Source of the DNA: K23-9 sp049680365 | GTDB taxonomy: Bacteria > Planctomycetota > Planctomycetia > Pirellulales > Pirellulaceae | Assembly (NCBI GenBank): GCA_049680365.1 | Contig: JBAUHQ010000246.1 | Span: 1 to 19,692, forward strand | DNA length: 19,692 bases | Direction: 5' to 3' | In this document: positions 7,195 to 14,224 of the stretch, in pieces | Position numbering within the stretch: the first letter of the stretch is position 1 | How the letters are laid out: each line of letters starts with the position of its first letter | Made by a program: the position numbers and the translations under genes | Notes under the pieces: model-generated | What the model was told of the DNA's origin: nothing | What the model saw: only the letters and a program-made list of their open reading frames with translations | The model's database searches: none

Positions 7195-10100
7195 CTAATT
7201 GTCGGCTTGGAATTCCGAAGGCAATTCGTATTTGCCATCCGCTGCGACTCGCGTGGTTACCAAGATCACGGGCTTGCCACCCTCCTGGTGAACGACCCAA
7301 ACCAGGGATTGTTTCGGATCATCGGGCCCGGTCGCGGTCTTGTCAGGATTGGCACCTAGAACGAGGTCAGTCAAAACCGTTCGCAGCGGAATGTCCTTCT
7401 TTTTGAAGTCGCGGACCTGTTGATTTTGTGTGATTCCCATTTTCTCCAAGTCCGATCCAATGATACGTACTTCGGGCATCGTCGATCCAGCTGGTAATGA
7501 CTCCGTAAAGTCGCCCACAATCGCGTCGATGGCGAACTCCAGCGACTCTTGATCGAACGAGACCGACATTTTTCGATCAAGCATTTGATCAACCATCAGC
7601 GGTGTGGTGGAAGCGTCTGCGGTTGCGACTGCAGCAGTTCCGGGAGGCGTGTTCAGCGCCAACAGCGTCGCAATCGAAAGCTGCGATGTGGCCGCTGCCG
7701 GTAAGTACGCGTTAGCGATCACGACATCGTCTTCGACACCCAGTCGAGTTTGATCGACCAAAAACCGAATCATTTGTGGCAACCGATTTGCCAAAAGACG
7801 CCAAGAACGATCTGGCACGGCATCGACGCTGAACTTATTGGCCCACGCTGGCCATGTTTGAAACGCGTCGCTCAATTTGCGCATCAACGCTGCCGAACTC
7901 AGGCCGCCACTGGGAACTGCCTTCACTTCAGTGTACACCGTGTTTTCGTTGGCAGTTGCTGATACCAAAACACCTGCAAAATCCGTGATCAAGACTCGCT
8001 TCATCGGTGCGACCAATTCGGGAGCAAACGAATTGAGCATTTCGCGGCCGTCGGCAAACAGGAAGTTGGGTGTCACCAGAACGACTAGGTCAGCGTCCTG
8101 GCTAGTCGTGTCCCAAAGCTTTTGCATCGCTGGAGAAAGCGGAATCTCATTGCCCTCGATCTCCGCCACAGCCTTGATCTTTTCGATTGCCCCAACGGCG
8201 AACCGAGAGACCATCGCATCGGGCGCCATCGCCCCCTTTTGTGAATCGCCCAAATAAAACGCATCGCTATCACGTTCTTCTCCTGCATAAATCGTGACAC
8301 CCTCGGGCGTTCTCCCAGAGGAGACTTGCCAAACATCCGCGAGCGCTTTCGCCGACTTCGGTTCCATCAATTCGATTGCCAACGAAGCCTGAGGCCAGCC
8401 ATCTTGATACGGATGAAGTGCGACTGACAGATGTTTGATCGATGTGACAGGCACCCGCGCGCGATCAGCAGCTAGTTTGATCAGGCCGGAGAGCTCCGGA
8501 GACAATGCCTCGATTAACTGGCGACCAGCTGGATCGGTGATCACCGAGTTCAATCGCACCGAAATCACTGCAGCCGGGCCAGGCGGCAAAAGACTTAGCG
8601 AAGCACGTTCTGAATCCGCAGCGTAAGGAGGCACCCAAGGAAACTTTCCGTCGCTAACAACTTGATAGCCAGCGACCTGCTCTGGTGAAGACGAATTGGA
8701 CGAAGGCCCCTTCTTGTTGATATCCCGAGTCGAAGAGGCCACGGGTGGCACAATCGTGGGAATCGGCGGACGCGACTTCTTCTCGCGTGGCTCTGGGCCT
8801 GCCGTTCCTCGTGCGACCAGCATGATGAACGTTGCCAACACAGGAATCGACAACATGCCTAGCACAAATGGCATGTTATTTTTCTTGCGACGGCGGCGGC
8901 GAACACGCGCCGGTTCGGACTGCGTCTCTTGCTCCGTTTCCGCGTTAGTTGGAGCTTCCGGCGGTGGGGGCGGCGGAACTGCCGGAGGCGCCTGAACCGA
9001 AGCGTGTGCGGGAGCCAGATCTTGCTCAGCTATGGGCGGAACCGCTACTGGCGTGATTTCGAGTGCCGATGCCGAAGCTGTTGTCGCAGTCGATTCTTTC
9101 GGTTTCGACTTTTTCTTATTTGCTGGTTCTTGGATAGGTACGGTCGATGCAGTTTCAGCGCGAACCGTATCTTTGACCACGGGGGGCGCGACAGCAGGCG
9201 CGACTGCGTCTAGCGATGACGCTGGCGTCGACTCAGTGGAACCAACCGGCATCGTTTTTGCTGGTGACTCTTTAGTCTTTGCCGCTTTGCGACTTTGCTT
9301 TTCGGCAGGCGGTGGCTTAACAGGAATTGGCTCGACAGCTGACTCTTTCGTTCTCTCGGCAATCGTCTTTCCAGCAGGTTTGGACGAAAGCGATGCTTGC
9401 ACAGCCACCAGTGCATCGGCGACCTGCTGAGCCGACGCAAAACGGGCAGCCGGATTCTTTGCCATTGCATACGCGATCACTCGCAGCACGGGATCTCCGG
9501 TTTCACCCTGCTCAATCGCCTGCGTCAATTCTGGCGGTACCAGCGCGGCGTGAACGGCAATCTCGGCCTCGATCGAGCCACTAGCATTTCCAAAATCCTG
9601 GTCCATTGGCATCCGCCCAACGAACATCCGAAACATCAAACATCCCAAGCTGTAGATATCCGTCGCTGCCGTGCAAACTTGATTGGGATTGGCAAACTCC
9701 GGTGCAGCGTATCCGCCCGCCGATTCTTGAGCATGAATCCAACTGAGCGCCGGGTCGGCGCGTGGCACGCGCGGAGGACCCGAAGGATCACGCAACAAAA
9801 TGGCTTGGCCCGCCGTCGTCATCCAAACTCGATCCGCCCGGACTTCGCCGTGGACCAACGATCGCGCGTGTAAAGCGGAAAGCGATTTTGCGATCGCAAT
9901 CGAAATACTCAACGCTTGATTGCGACTGACCTTCATTTTCTTAGTTGTCAGATCGTTTAACGAACGTCCCTTATTAAGCGGCGAAAACACTTCGCGATCA
10001 CTTCCGGGTGTGCCATAGAGTTCAATCGGCTGTAACGCCTCATCGGATACCGCTGCATGAGCAGCCAGCCACTGAGAAATCGACTCGGTGGCTTGAGCAA

Positions 10101-10455
10101 CCGGCACGCGTAACAAGAAACCGCTTCGGCCGCCCCACCCTGGTTGAAAATTGACGTCCAGGCCGACCACCGTTTTGACAGGCAGCCAGTGTCCTAACGG
10201 CATCGAAGGTCGATCGGTCGTTTGGACAAAACCGCCATGCCGAATCTGTGGTGGCGAATCAGCCAACAAAGCGCGCGACTGAAAATCGGTGATTTTTTTC
10301 GTTTGAACTAAGAATGCAGCTAGCGAATTGGCGTCACCTGCCGGCGTGCCTTTATTCGCTTTGCAAAACTCGTTAGCAAACTGTTTGCACCCACCTGCGT
10401 CCGTGATTCCGCTGCGCACCAGTCGGGTCCATAATTCGCTCAGTGCGATCGACAT
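7195..10455 (-). CDS. Membrane-anchored pseudokinase with large extracytoplasmic region
   Basis: 1086 residues. Residues 1-66 resemble the short helical segment found before kinase domains in planctomycetes (ending TDFQSRALLA). About 85-355 is a protein-kinase-like fold: YAAPEF (249-254) matches the APE motif and ATDIYSLGCLMFRM (264-277) matches subdomain IX. Key catalytic residues are missing. HRDLKPxN reads H202-G-E-V-R-A-D-R, DFG reads D223-P-S, and I see no glycine loop or VAxK lysine. About 356-515 is a proline/alanine/lysine-rich linker with six consecutive prolines. The basic RVRRRRRKK precedes one membrane helix at about 528-548. The remainder should lie outside the cytoplasm, and about 955-1075 resembles a secretin/TonB short N-terminal domain (KKDIPLRTVLTDLVL, then VILVTT). 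It is probably a signalling or scaffold protein across the inner membrane; partner and signal are unknown. Confidence 0.82.
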   Translation of the reverse strand: MSIALSELWTRLVRSGITDAGGCKQFANEFCKANKGTPAGDANSLAAFLVQTKKITDFQSRALLADSPPQIRHGGFVQTTDRPSMPLGHWLPVKTVVGLDVNFQPGWGGRSGFLLRVPVAQATESISQWLAAHAAVSDEALQPIELYGTPGSDREVFSPLNKGRSLNDLTTKKMKVSRNQALSISIAIAKSLSALHARSLVHGEVRADRVWMTTAGQAILLRDPSGPPRVPRADPALSWIHAQESAGGYAAPEFANPNQVCTAATDIYSLGCLMFRMFVGRMPMDQDFGNASGSIEAEIAVHAALVPPELTQAIEQGETGDPVLRVIAYAMAKNPAARFASAQQVADALVAVQASLSSKPAGKTIAERTKESAVEPIPVKPPPAEKQSRKAAKTKESPAKTMPVGSTESTPASSLDAVAPAVAPPVVKDTVRAETASTVPIQEPANKKKSKPKESTATTASASALEITPVAVPPIAEQDLAPAHASVQAPPAVPPPPPPEAPTNAETEQETQSEPARVRRRRRKKNNMPFVLGMLSIPVLATFIMLVARGTAGPEPREKKSRPPIPTIVPPVASSTRDINKKGPSSNSSSPEQVAGYQVVSDGKFPWVPPYAADSERASLSLLPPGPAAVISVRLNSVITDPAGRQLIEALSPELSGLIKLAADRARVPVTSIKHLSVALHPYQDGWPQASLAIELMEPKSAKALADVWQVSSGRTPEGVTIYAGEERDSDAFYLGDSQKGAMAPDAMVSRFAVGAIEKIKAVAEIEGNEIPLSPAMQKLWDTTSQDADLVVLVTPNFLFADGREMLNSFAPELVAPMKRVLITDFAGVLVSATANENTVYTEVKAVPSGGLSSAALMRKLSDAFQTWPAWANKFSVDAVPDRSWRLLANRLPQMIRFLVDQTRLGVEDDVVIANAYLPAAATSQLSIATLLALNTPPGTAAVATADASTTPLMVDQMLDRKMSVSFDQESLEFAIDAIVGDFTESLPAGSTMPEVRIIGSDLEKMGITQNQQVRDFKKKDIPLRTVLTDLVLGANPDKTATGPDDPKQSLVWVVHQEGGKPVILVTTRVAADGKYELPSEFQADN

Positions 10456-10599
10456 TCGACAACGAAACCCATCAATGGACTGGAAAACTAGCCGCCATAA
10501 AAAACAAAAGTGCTTGCTGCGGCTTTCGTACTTGACATTCTACTTGATCATTGACGCCGCGACACGTCGGCTGAACTACGTGCCAGCAGACGGCCCTGC
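10456..10599. other. Upstream region of the pseudokinase gene
   Basis: No gene is supported here. The stretch lies between the pseudokinase start and the possible small membrane gene. It must hold the leader of the pseudokinase if that gene is transcribed on its own. A consensus-like TTGACA at 10532 points rightward, but there is no good -10 element at the right spacing. No Shine-Dalgarno sequence precedes the pseudokinase ATG. Confidence 0.3.
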
Positions 10600-10812
10600 T
10601 CAGAAAAACCACCACACCAGTATCAAGATAAGGGTTGTTAGGATTGTCACGACTAGCCCGTGCTTGCTTCGTAGGGGGTAAGTTCCCTGATAGGCCATAT
10701 CATTCGGCACAATGATGGTGATCGAAGGATTGCGTGAGTAGAATCGCGGCCGAGGCGTTTGTCTGACTGCTTTGCGCATGCAATGCTTTTGATGACGAAT
10801 CCTCAACATCAT
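10600..10812 (-). CDS. Possible small tail-anchored membrane protein
   Basis: A 70-residue reading frame that ends in the strongly hydrophobic stretch GLVVTILTTLILILVWWFF immediately before the TGA stop. The preceding part is basic and soluble-looking (PRPRFYSRNPS, then IIVPNDMAYQG). This is the form of a C-terminally anchored small membrane protein with its basic part in the cytoplasm. Alternative starts are the adjacent ATG codons at 10812 and 10809 and an ATG at 10779; none has a clear ribosome binding site. It lies upstream of the pseudokinase in the same direction and is divergent from glgA. I do not recognise a family, and the frame could be chance. Confidence 0.4.
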   Translation of the reverse strand: MMLRIRHQKHCMRKAVRQTPRPRFYSRNPSITIIVPNDMAYQGTYPLRSKHGLVVTILTTLILILVWWFF

Positions 10813-10849
10813 GACTGTACGACTAGAGATCTACACCCCGAGCTAATCC

Positions 10850-12346
10850 TTGAATATTGTCTATTTAACCAGCGAAGCTGTACCGTTTGCAAAAACGGGC
10901 GGATTGGCAGACGTATGCGGCGCTTTGCCCACCAAGATCGCTGCGTTAGGACATCAAGCCGTTGTCATCATGCCTGCTTTCGCATCGATTCGCAAAAGCG
11001 GTATCCCGATCGAATCAACTGACATTAGCTTTGCCGTTCAAATGTCAGACCGAAATTTGGTGGGCGCTCGGCTACTTCAATCAGTGCTGCCAGATTCGAA
11101 TGTACCAGTTTGGTTGATCGACCAGCCAAAGTATTTCAATCGCGAAGGGTTATACGGATCTCCCGGCGGCGACTATCCCGACAACGCAGAACGGTTTGCA
11201 TTTTTCTGTCGCGCCGCGATGCAAGCGATCACGCGGATGGGATGGTCTGTCGATATTGTTCACTGCAACGATTGGCAAAGCGGACTTGTACCGGCCTTGA
11301 TGAAAAACGCTGCCAAGCGTGACGATGGCTTTCGACGGTATCCTTGGCTACGACATGCCAAGTCAGTCGTGACGGTGCACAACTTGGCCTACCAAGGAGT
11401 CTTCCCAAGATCCGAATTTCAATGGACTGGCGAAGACTGGAGTCATTTCAACGCGGACGAGTACGAGTACTACGACCAGATCAATTACTTGAAGACGGCG
11501 CTGATCACCGCTGACATGATCACGACGGTCAGTCCAAAATACGCTGAAGAAATCTGTACTGCCCATCACGGCTGCGGACTGGATCAAGTGCTACTGGCAC
11601 GCCGCGATCGACTCTCAGGAATCATCAACGGCATCGATACCGACATTTGGAATCCCAACAAGGATTCTCAGTTGACAGACAACTACGACCGTAGCAATTG
11701 GCAAGCTGGCAAGGCCGCCAACAAACAGGCACTGCAAAAACACTTTGGATTAGCAACCGATCCCAACTTGCCACTGATTGGACTGGTTGGACGACTTGCA
11801 GAACAAAAGGGCTGGGACTTGATCCTGCCTGTGTTGGAAAAACACCTTCTTGAAGATCGCCCCAACCAGTGGGTCGTACTTGGAAGCGGCGGATTACATT
11901 TCGAGGAAGCATTGCAAGATCTTGCGAATCGTTATCCAGATCGATTCGGCTTGCATGTCGGTTTCAGTGACAAACTAGCGCATCGCATCGAAGCCGGGTC
12001 CGATCTCTTTGTAATGCCCAGTCACTACGAACCATGCGGCCTGAATCAGCTTTACAGCTTGCGTTACGGCACTGTACCGGTGGTCACTCCTACGGGCGGA
12101 TTGGCCGATACAGTGGTTGATTGCAATTCGACAACGCTTGCAGACAAGACGGCGACGGGCTTCTTTTTGAAATCGCCATCGGCAGCCGGATTGGACGACG
12201 CAATTGGGCGAGCTTTACAACTTCGGTATCACGAACCAGAAAAATGGGAACAGATTATCCAAACGGCAATGTCACAAGACTGGTCATGGCGGAAGAGTGC
12301 TAGCCAATACGTCGAACTTTACGAGCAAACCCTGGCCCTTAAATAG
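10850..12346 (+). CDS. glgA: Glycogen synthase (ADP-glucose:1,4-alpha-glucan glucosyltransferase, GT5)
   Basis: 498 residues, slightly longer than the E. coli enzyme. It transfers glucose from ADP-glucose to the end of an alpha-1,4-glucan in the cytoplasm. The N-terminus MNIVYLTSEAVPFAKTGGLA matches the GlgA family exactly in register, with the ADP-glucose-binding KTGGL at 15-19. This fixes the start at the TTG at 10850, and no upstream ATG gives a matching N-terminus. Other landmarks are HCNDWQSGL (138-146), TVHNLAYQG (175-183), NGIDTDIWNP (260-269), GRLAEQKGWDL (314-324) and the active-site E394-PCGLNQ with TPTGGLADTV (413-422). It is divergent from the leftward small membrane/pseudokinase genes, and a terminator-like hairpin follows the stop. 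No glgC or glgB lies in the window. Confidence 0.96.
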   Translation: MNIVYLTSEAVPFAKTGGLADVCGALPTKIAALGHQAVVIMPAFASIRKSGIPIESTDISFAVQMSDRNLVGARLLQSVLPDSNVPVWLIDQPKYFNREGLYGSPGGDYPDNAERFAFFCRAAMQAITRMGWSVDIVHCNDWQSGLVPALMKNAAKRDDGFRRYPWLRHAKSVVTVHNLAYQGVFPRSEFQWTGEDWSHFNADEYEYYDQINYLKTALITADMITTVSPKYAEEICTAHHGCGLDQVLLARRDRLSGIINGIDTDIWNPNKDSQLTDNYDRSNWQAGKAANKQALQKHFGLATDPNLPLIGLVGRLAEQKGWDLILPVLEKHLLEDRPNQWVVLGSGGLHFEEALQDLANRYPDRFGLHVGFSDKLAHRIEAGSDLFVMPSHYEPCGLNQLYSLRYGTVPVVTPTGGLADTVVDCNSTTLADKTATGFFLKSPSAAGLDDAIGRALQLRYHEPEKWEQIIQTAMSQDWSWRKSASQYVELYEQTLALK

Positions 12347-12370
12347 CGACGGTTTCCAACGGGCAATTTT

Positions 12371-12395
12371 CACCCCGTAAAAGACGGTGTTTTTT
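12371..12395 (+). terminator. Probable Rho-independent terminator after glgA
   Basis: CACCCCGT and ACGGTG (12371-12378/12384-12389) pair to a short stem with a two-base bulge and an AAAAG loop, directly followed by a run of six T (12390-12395). It begins 24 bases after the glgA stop. It suggests that galT is mostly transcribed from its own promoter in the 155 bases beyond. Confidence 0.55.
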
Positions 12396-12500
12396 CTACG
12401 AAAGGGCTAGAACTATTTTAAAAATGGTTACGATCTTGACTACGAACGTGGTACAGGTGCTTTAACAATGTCGATAATAACAATCACCTGATACTTGGAC

Positions 12501-12524
12501 GCTTCGATTCGATATCGTCGAAGC
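12501..12524. promoter_or_regulatory. Palindrome upstream of galT, candidate operator or leader hairpin
   Basis: Perfect 7-base arms GCTTCGA (12501-12507) and TCGAAGC (12518-12524) flank a 10-base centre that itself contains the palindrome CGATATCG. It ends 26 bases before the galT ATG. A promoter-like TTGACT (12436) with T/A-rich candidates downstream lies just upstream, but the spacing is poor. An operator bound by a dimeric regulator, or an mRNA hairpin affecting initiation, are both possible. Confidence 0.4.
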
Positions 12525-12550
12525 AGTGAACCCGATACGAGCTATGGACC

Positions 12551-13825
12551 ATGCCTCCTACCGCCGAAGTCGACGCGAATTCCAAGCATGAAAACACGAC
12601 TCAAAATCCGGTGACGCAGAATCCGATCAGCTGTGCCGTCACGCGGACGGACCCGATCACAGGGCAGTCCACTATCTTTGCTCCCAAACGTGGTGAGCGT
12701 CCTGATCAATATCGATCCGCTAAAGCCCAGCAAAGCGATACTGCCATTGGTTGCCCCTTTTGTCGCGGCGCCGAATCTCTAACTCCCGCTCCGGTTTGGA
12801 TTGGTCGCAAAACGAAGGCGGATGAACTTGGTGAAATAGATCACGCCGTTGTGCCGCGTTCGATTCCAAACACCGCATCAATGGCACACCAAGCCGCGCT
12901 GGCTCGTCAGACATCGCTTGCCCACGTTCAGTGCATCGATTCGCCCTCTGAACTGCAAGACATCGATTTTTCCGACTGGTTGGTTCGTGTCGTTCCAAAT
13001 AAGTACCCTGCGGTGAATCGCAGCCAACCTGCTTCTAACATCGATCGCAAACACCGCATTCCTGGTCGCTCCAAGCTTTTCAGCGAAACTCCCGTACGCG
13101 GCGGCCACGAAGTCATTGTTGAATCACCACAACATGAGGAAAGCATCACGGCTCTGGGCACAAGCAACCTTGCATTGGTTTTTGCCGCCTATCGTGATCG
13201 CATTGGCTATTGGCAGGGAGTTGATGGAATCAAGTACATCAGTGCTTTCAAAAACTGTGGTGGTGACGCGGGTGCGTCGCTGGCACACAGTCATAGCCAA
13301 ATCATTGCCACTGACATTGTGCCTGTGCACGTCCGCGAAATCGTCAACCGAACAGCTAAATATCACGCCGAAACGGGATGCTGTCTCCAATGCGATTTGG
13401 TTCGCGCGGAGATCAAAGAAAAATCTCGCATCGTCGCCAAACTAGGGCCACTGATCGCTTACTGTCCGTTTGCCAGCCCCATGCCGATGTCTGTTCGGAT
13501 CACTACCCAAGAACATGCCGACCGATTTGATCAGTTTGGTGACGAATTGATCGAATCGATTGCTCGGTTGGTAAAACGTGTCACAAACTGGATTGAGCAA
13601 TTATTGCCGGGAACCGCATACAACTTCCTGCTCAACACACGTCCGCCAGCAGCAAACGGTGCTGCCAATTCGTATCACTGGTCGCTTGATATCTTTCCGC
13701 GTCTGTCAAGAATTGCTGGTTTCGAATTTAGCAGCCACTGCATGATTAATTCCGTCATGCCTGAAGACGCTGCAGCAAGTTTCCAACAGTGCGCCGCAAA
13801 CGAAAACCCACGTGGAATTCGCTAG
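12551..13825 (+). CDS. galT: GalT-family nucleotidyltransferase (galactose-1-phosphate uridylyltransferase or ADP-glucose phosphorylase)
   Basis: 424 residues, somewhat longer than E. coli GalT. The family moves a nucleotidyl group onto a sugar phosphate through a covalent histidine intermediate. Zinc-site candidates are C68-PF-C71, H195 (SPQHEES) and H246. The active-site motif is H246-S-H248-S-Q250, with H248 as nucleophile, in GDAGASLAHSHSQ. The C-terminal half contains AYNFLLNTRPP (356-366), HWSLDIFPRLS (376-386) and GFEF. The HSHSQ form (rather than HPHGQ), the ETGCCLQC segment and the IFPRLSxxxGFE tail also recall, from memory, the Arabidopsis ADP-glucose phosphorylase. With glgA just upstream, an ADP-glucose role is plausible. 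Family membership is firm and the substrate is open. The first ~60 residues are polar and poorly conserved in appearance. The ATG lacks a clear ribosome binding site. Confidence 0.85.
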   Translation: MPPTAEVDANSKHENTTQNPVTQNPISCAVTRTDPITGQSTIFAPKRGERPDQYRSAKAQQSDTAIGCPFCRGAESLTPAPVWIGRKTKADELGEIDHAVVPRSIPNTASMAHQAALARQTSLAHVQCIDSPSELQDIDFSDWLVRVVPNKYPAVNRSQPASNIDRKHRIPGRSKLFSETPVRGGHEVIVESPQHEESITALGTSNLALVFAAYRDRIGYWQGVDGIKYISAFKNCGGDAGASLAHSHSQIIATDIVPVHVREIVNRTAKYHAETGCCLQCDLVRAEIKEKSRIVAKLGPLIAYCPFASPMPMSVRITTQEHADRFDQFGDELIESIARLVKRVTNWIEQLLPGTAYNFLLNTRPPAANGAANSYHWSLDIFPRLSRIAGFEFSSHCMINSVMPEDAAASFQQCAANENPRGIR

Positions 13826-14224
13826 CCTCTCTCATCGTTGCGATCGCCGAGTATGAAACGGTAGCGAGACAACGTCGTGAAACACGCTCGAGTTTCGATT
13901 CAGAAATCGACCTTCTTCAAATCGAATGGACTTCGCGACGCCCATCAACCGATAACTACGATCTGCGCCGGTTATTCCAACTACGGGAACACCATTGCCT
14001 AAGCTCTGATGAACGATTCTATGGATCGGATCATTTGAACCTAAATATTCTCGTAACAATCCAGCCAAAACACGACTGCAAATCATTCGTGAAAACGATC
14101 GCCACACGTACAATCGGTACCATCGTTTCAATAACCAACAAGTTGATGTCAACTTCTTCCTAACGACTTGTTTGTCATCCCGCACTTACGCTCTTTGCTC
14201 CACCAACGCACAAATACAACGATC
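13826..14224. other. Intergenic region between galT and the GH57 gene
   Basis: About 400 bases. A rightward frame (13789-14163) starts inside galT out of frame, and a leftward frame (13832-14185) lies opposite. Neither shows a recognisable motif, hydrophobic pattern or good start signal, so I do not call a gene. The region includes a small hairpin TCGATT-CAGA-AATCGA (13895-13910) and a palindrome at 14140-14155, and presumably the GH57 promoter. Confidence 0.5.
14140..14155. promoter_or_regulatory. 16-base palindrome upstream of the GH57 gene
   Basis: AAGTTGA-TG-TCAACTT has perfect 7-base arms with a 2-base centre and ends 69 bases before the GH57 start. Near-perfect short-spacer palindromes of this kind are typical of dimeric repressor or activator sites. 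No matching copy was noticed upstream of the other carbohydrate genes. Confidence 0.4.

Noticed and set aside
10532..10560. TTGACA-based promoter in the glgA/pseudokinase intergenic region
   Set aside because: The -35-like hexamer is good but no acceptable -10 lies 16-18 bases downstream, and it is about 300 bases from glgA with the small leftward frame between.
13789..14163. Rightward 124-residue frame after galT
   Set aside because: It starts inside galT in another frame, has no recognisable motif and no start signal, and competes with an equally long frame on the other strand.
13832..14185. Leftward 117-residue frame between galT and GH57
   Set aside because: Composition is arginine-rich without domain pattern, it overlaps the rival plus-strand frame, and no ribosome binding site is visible.
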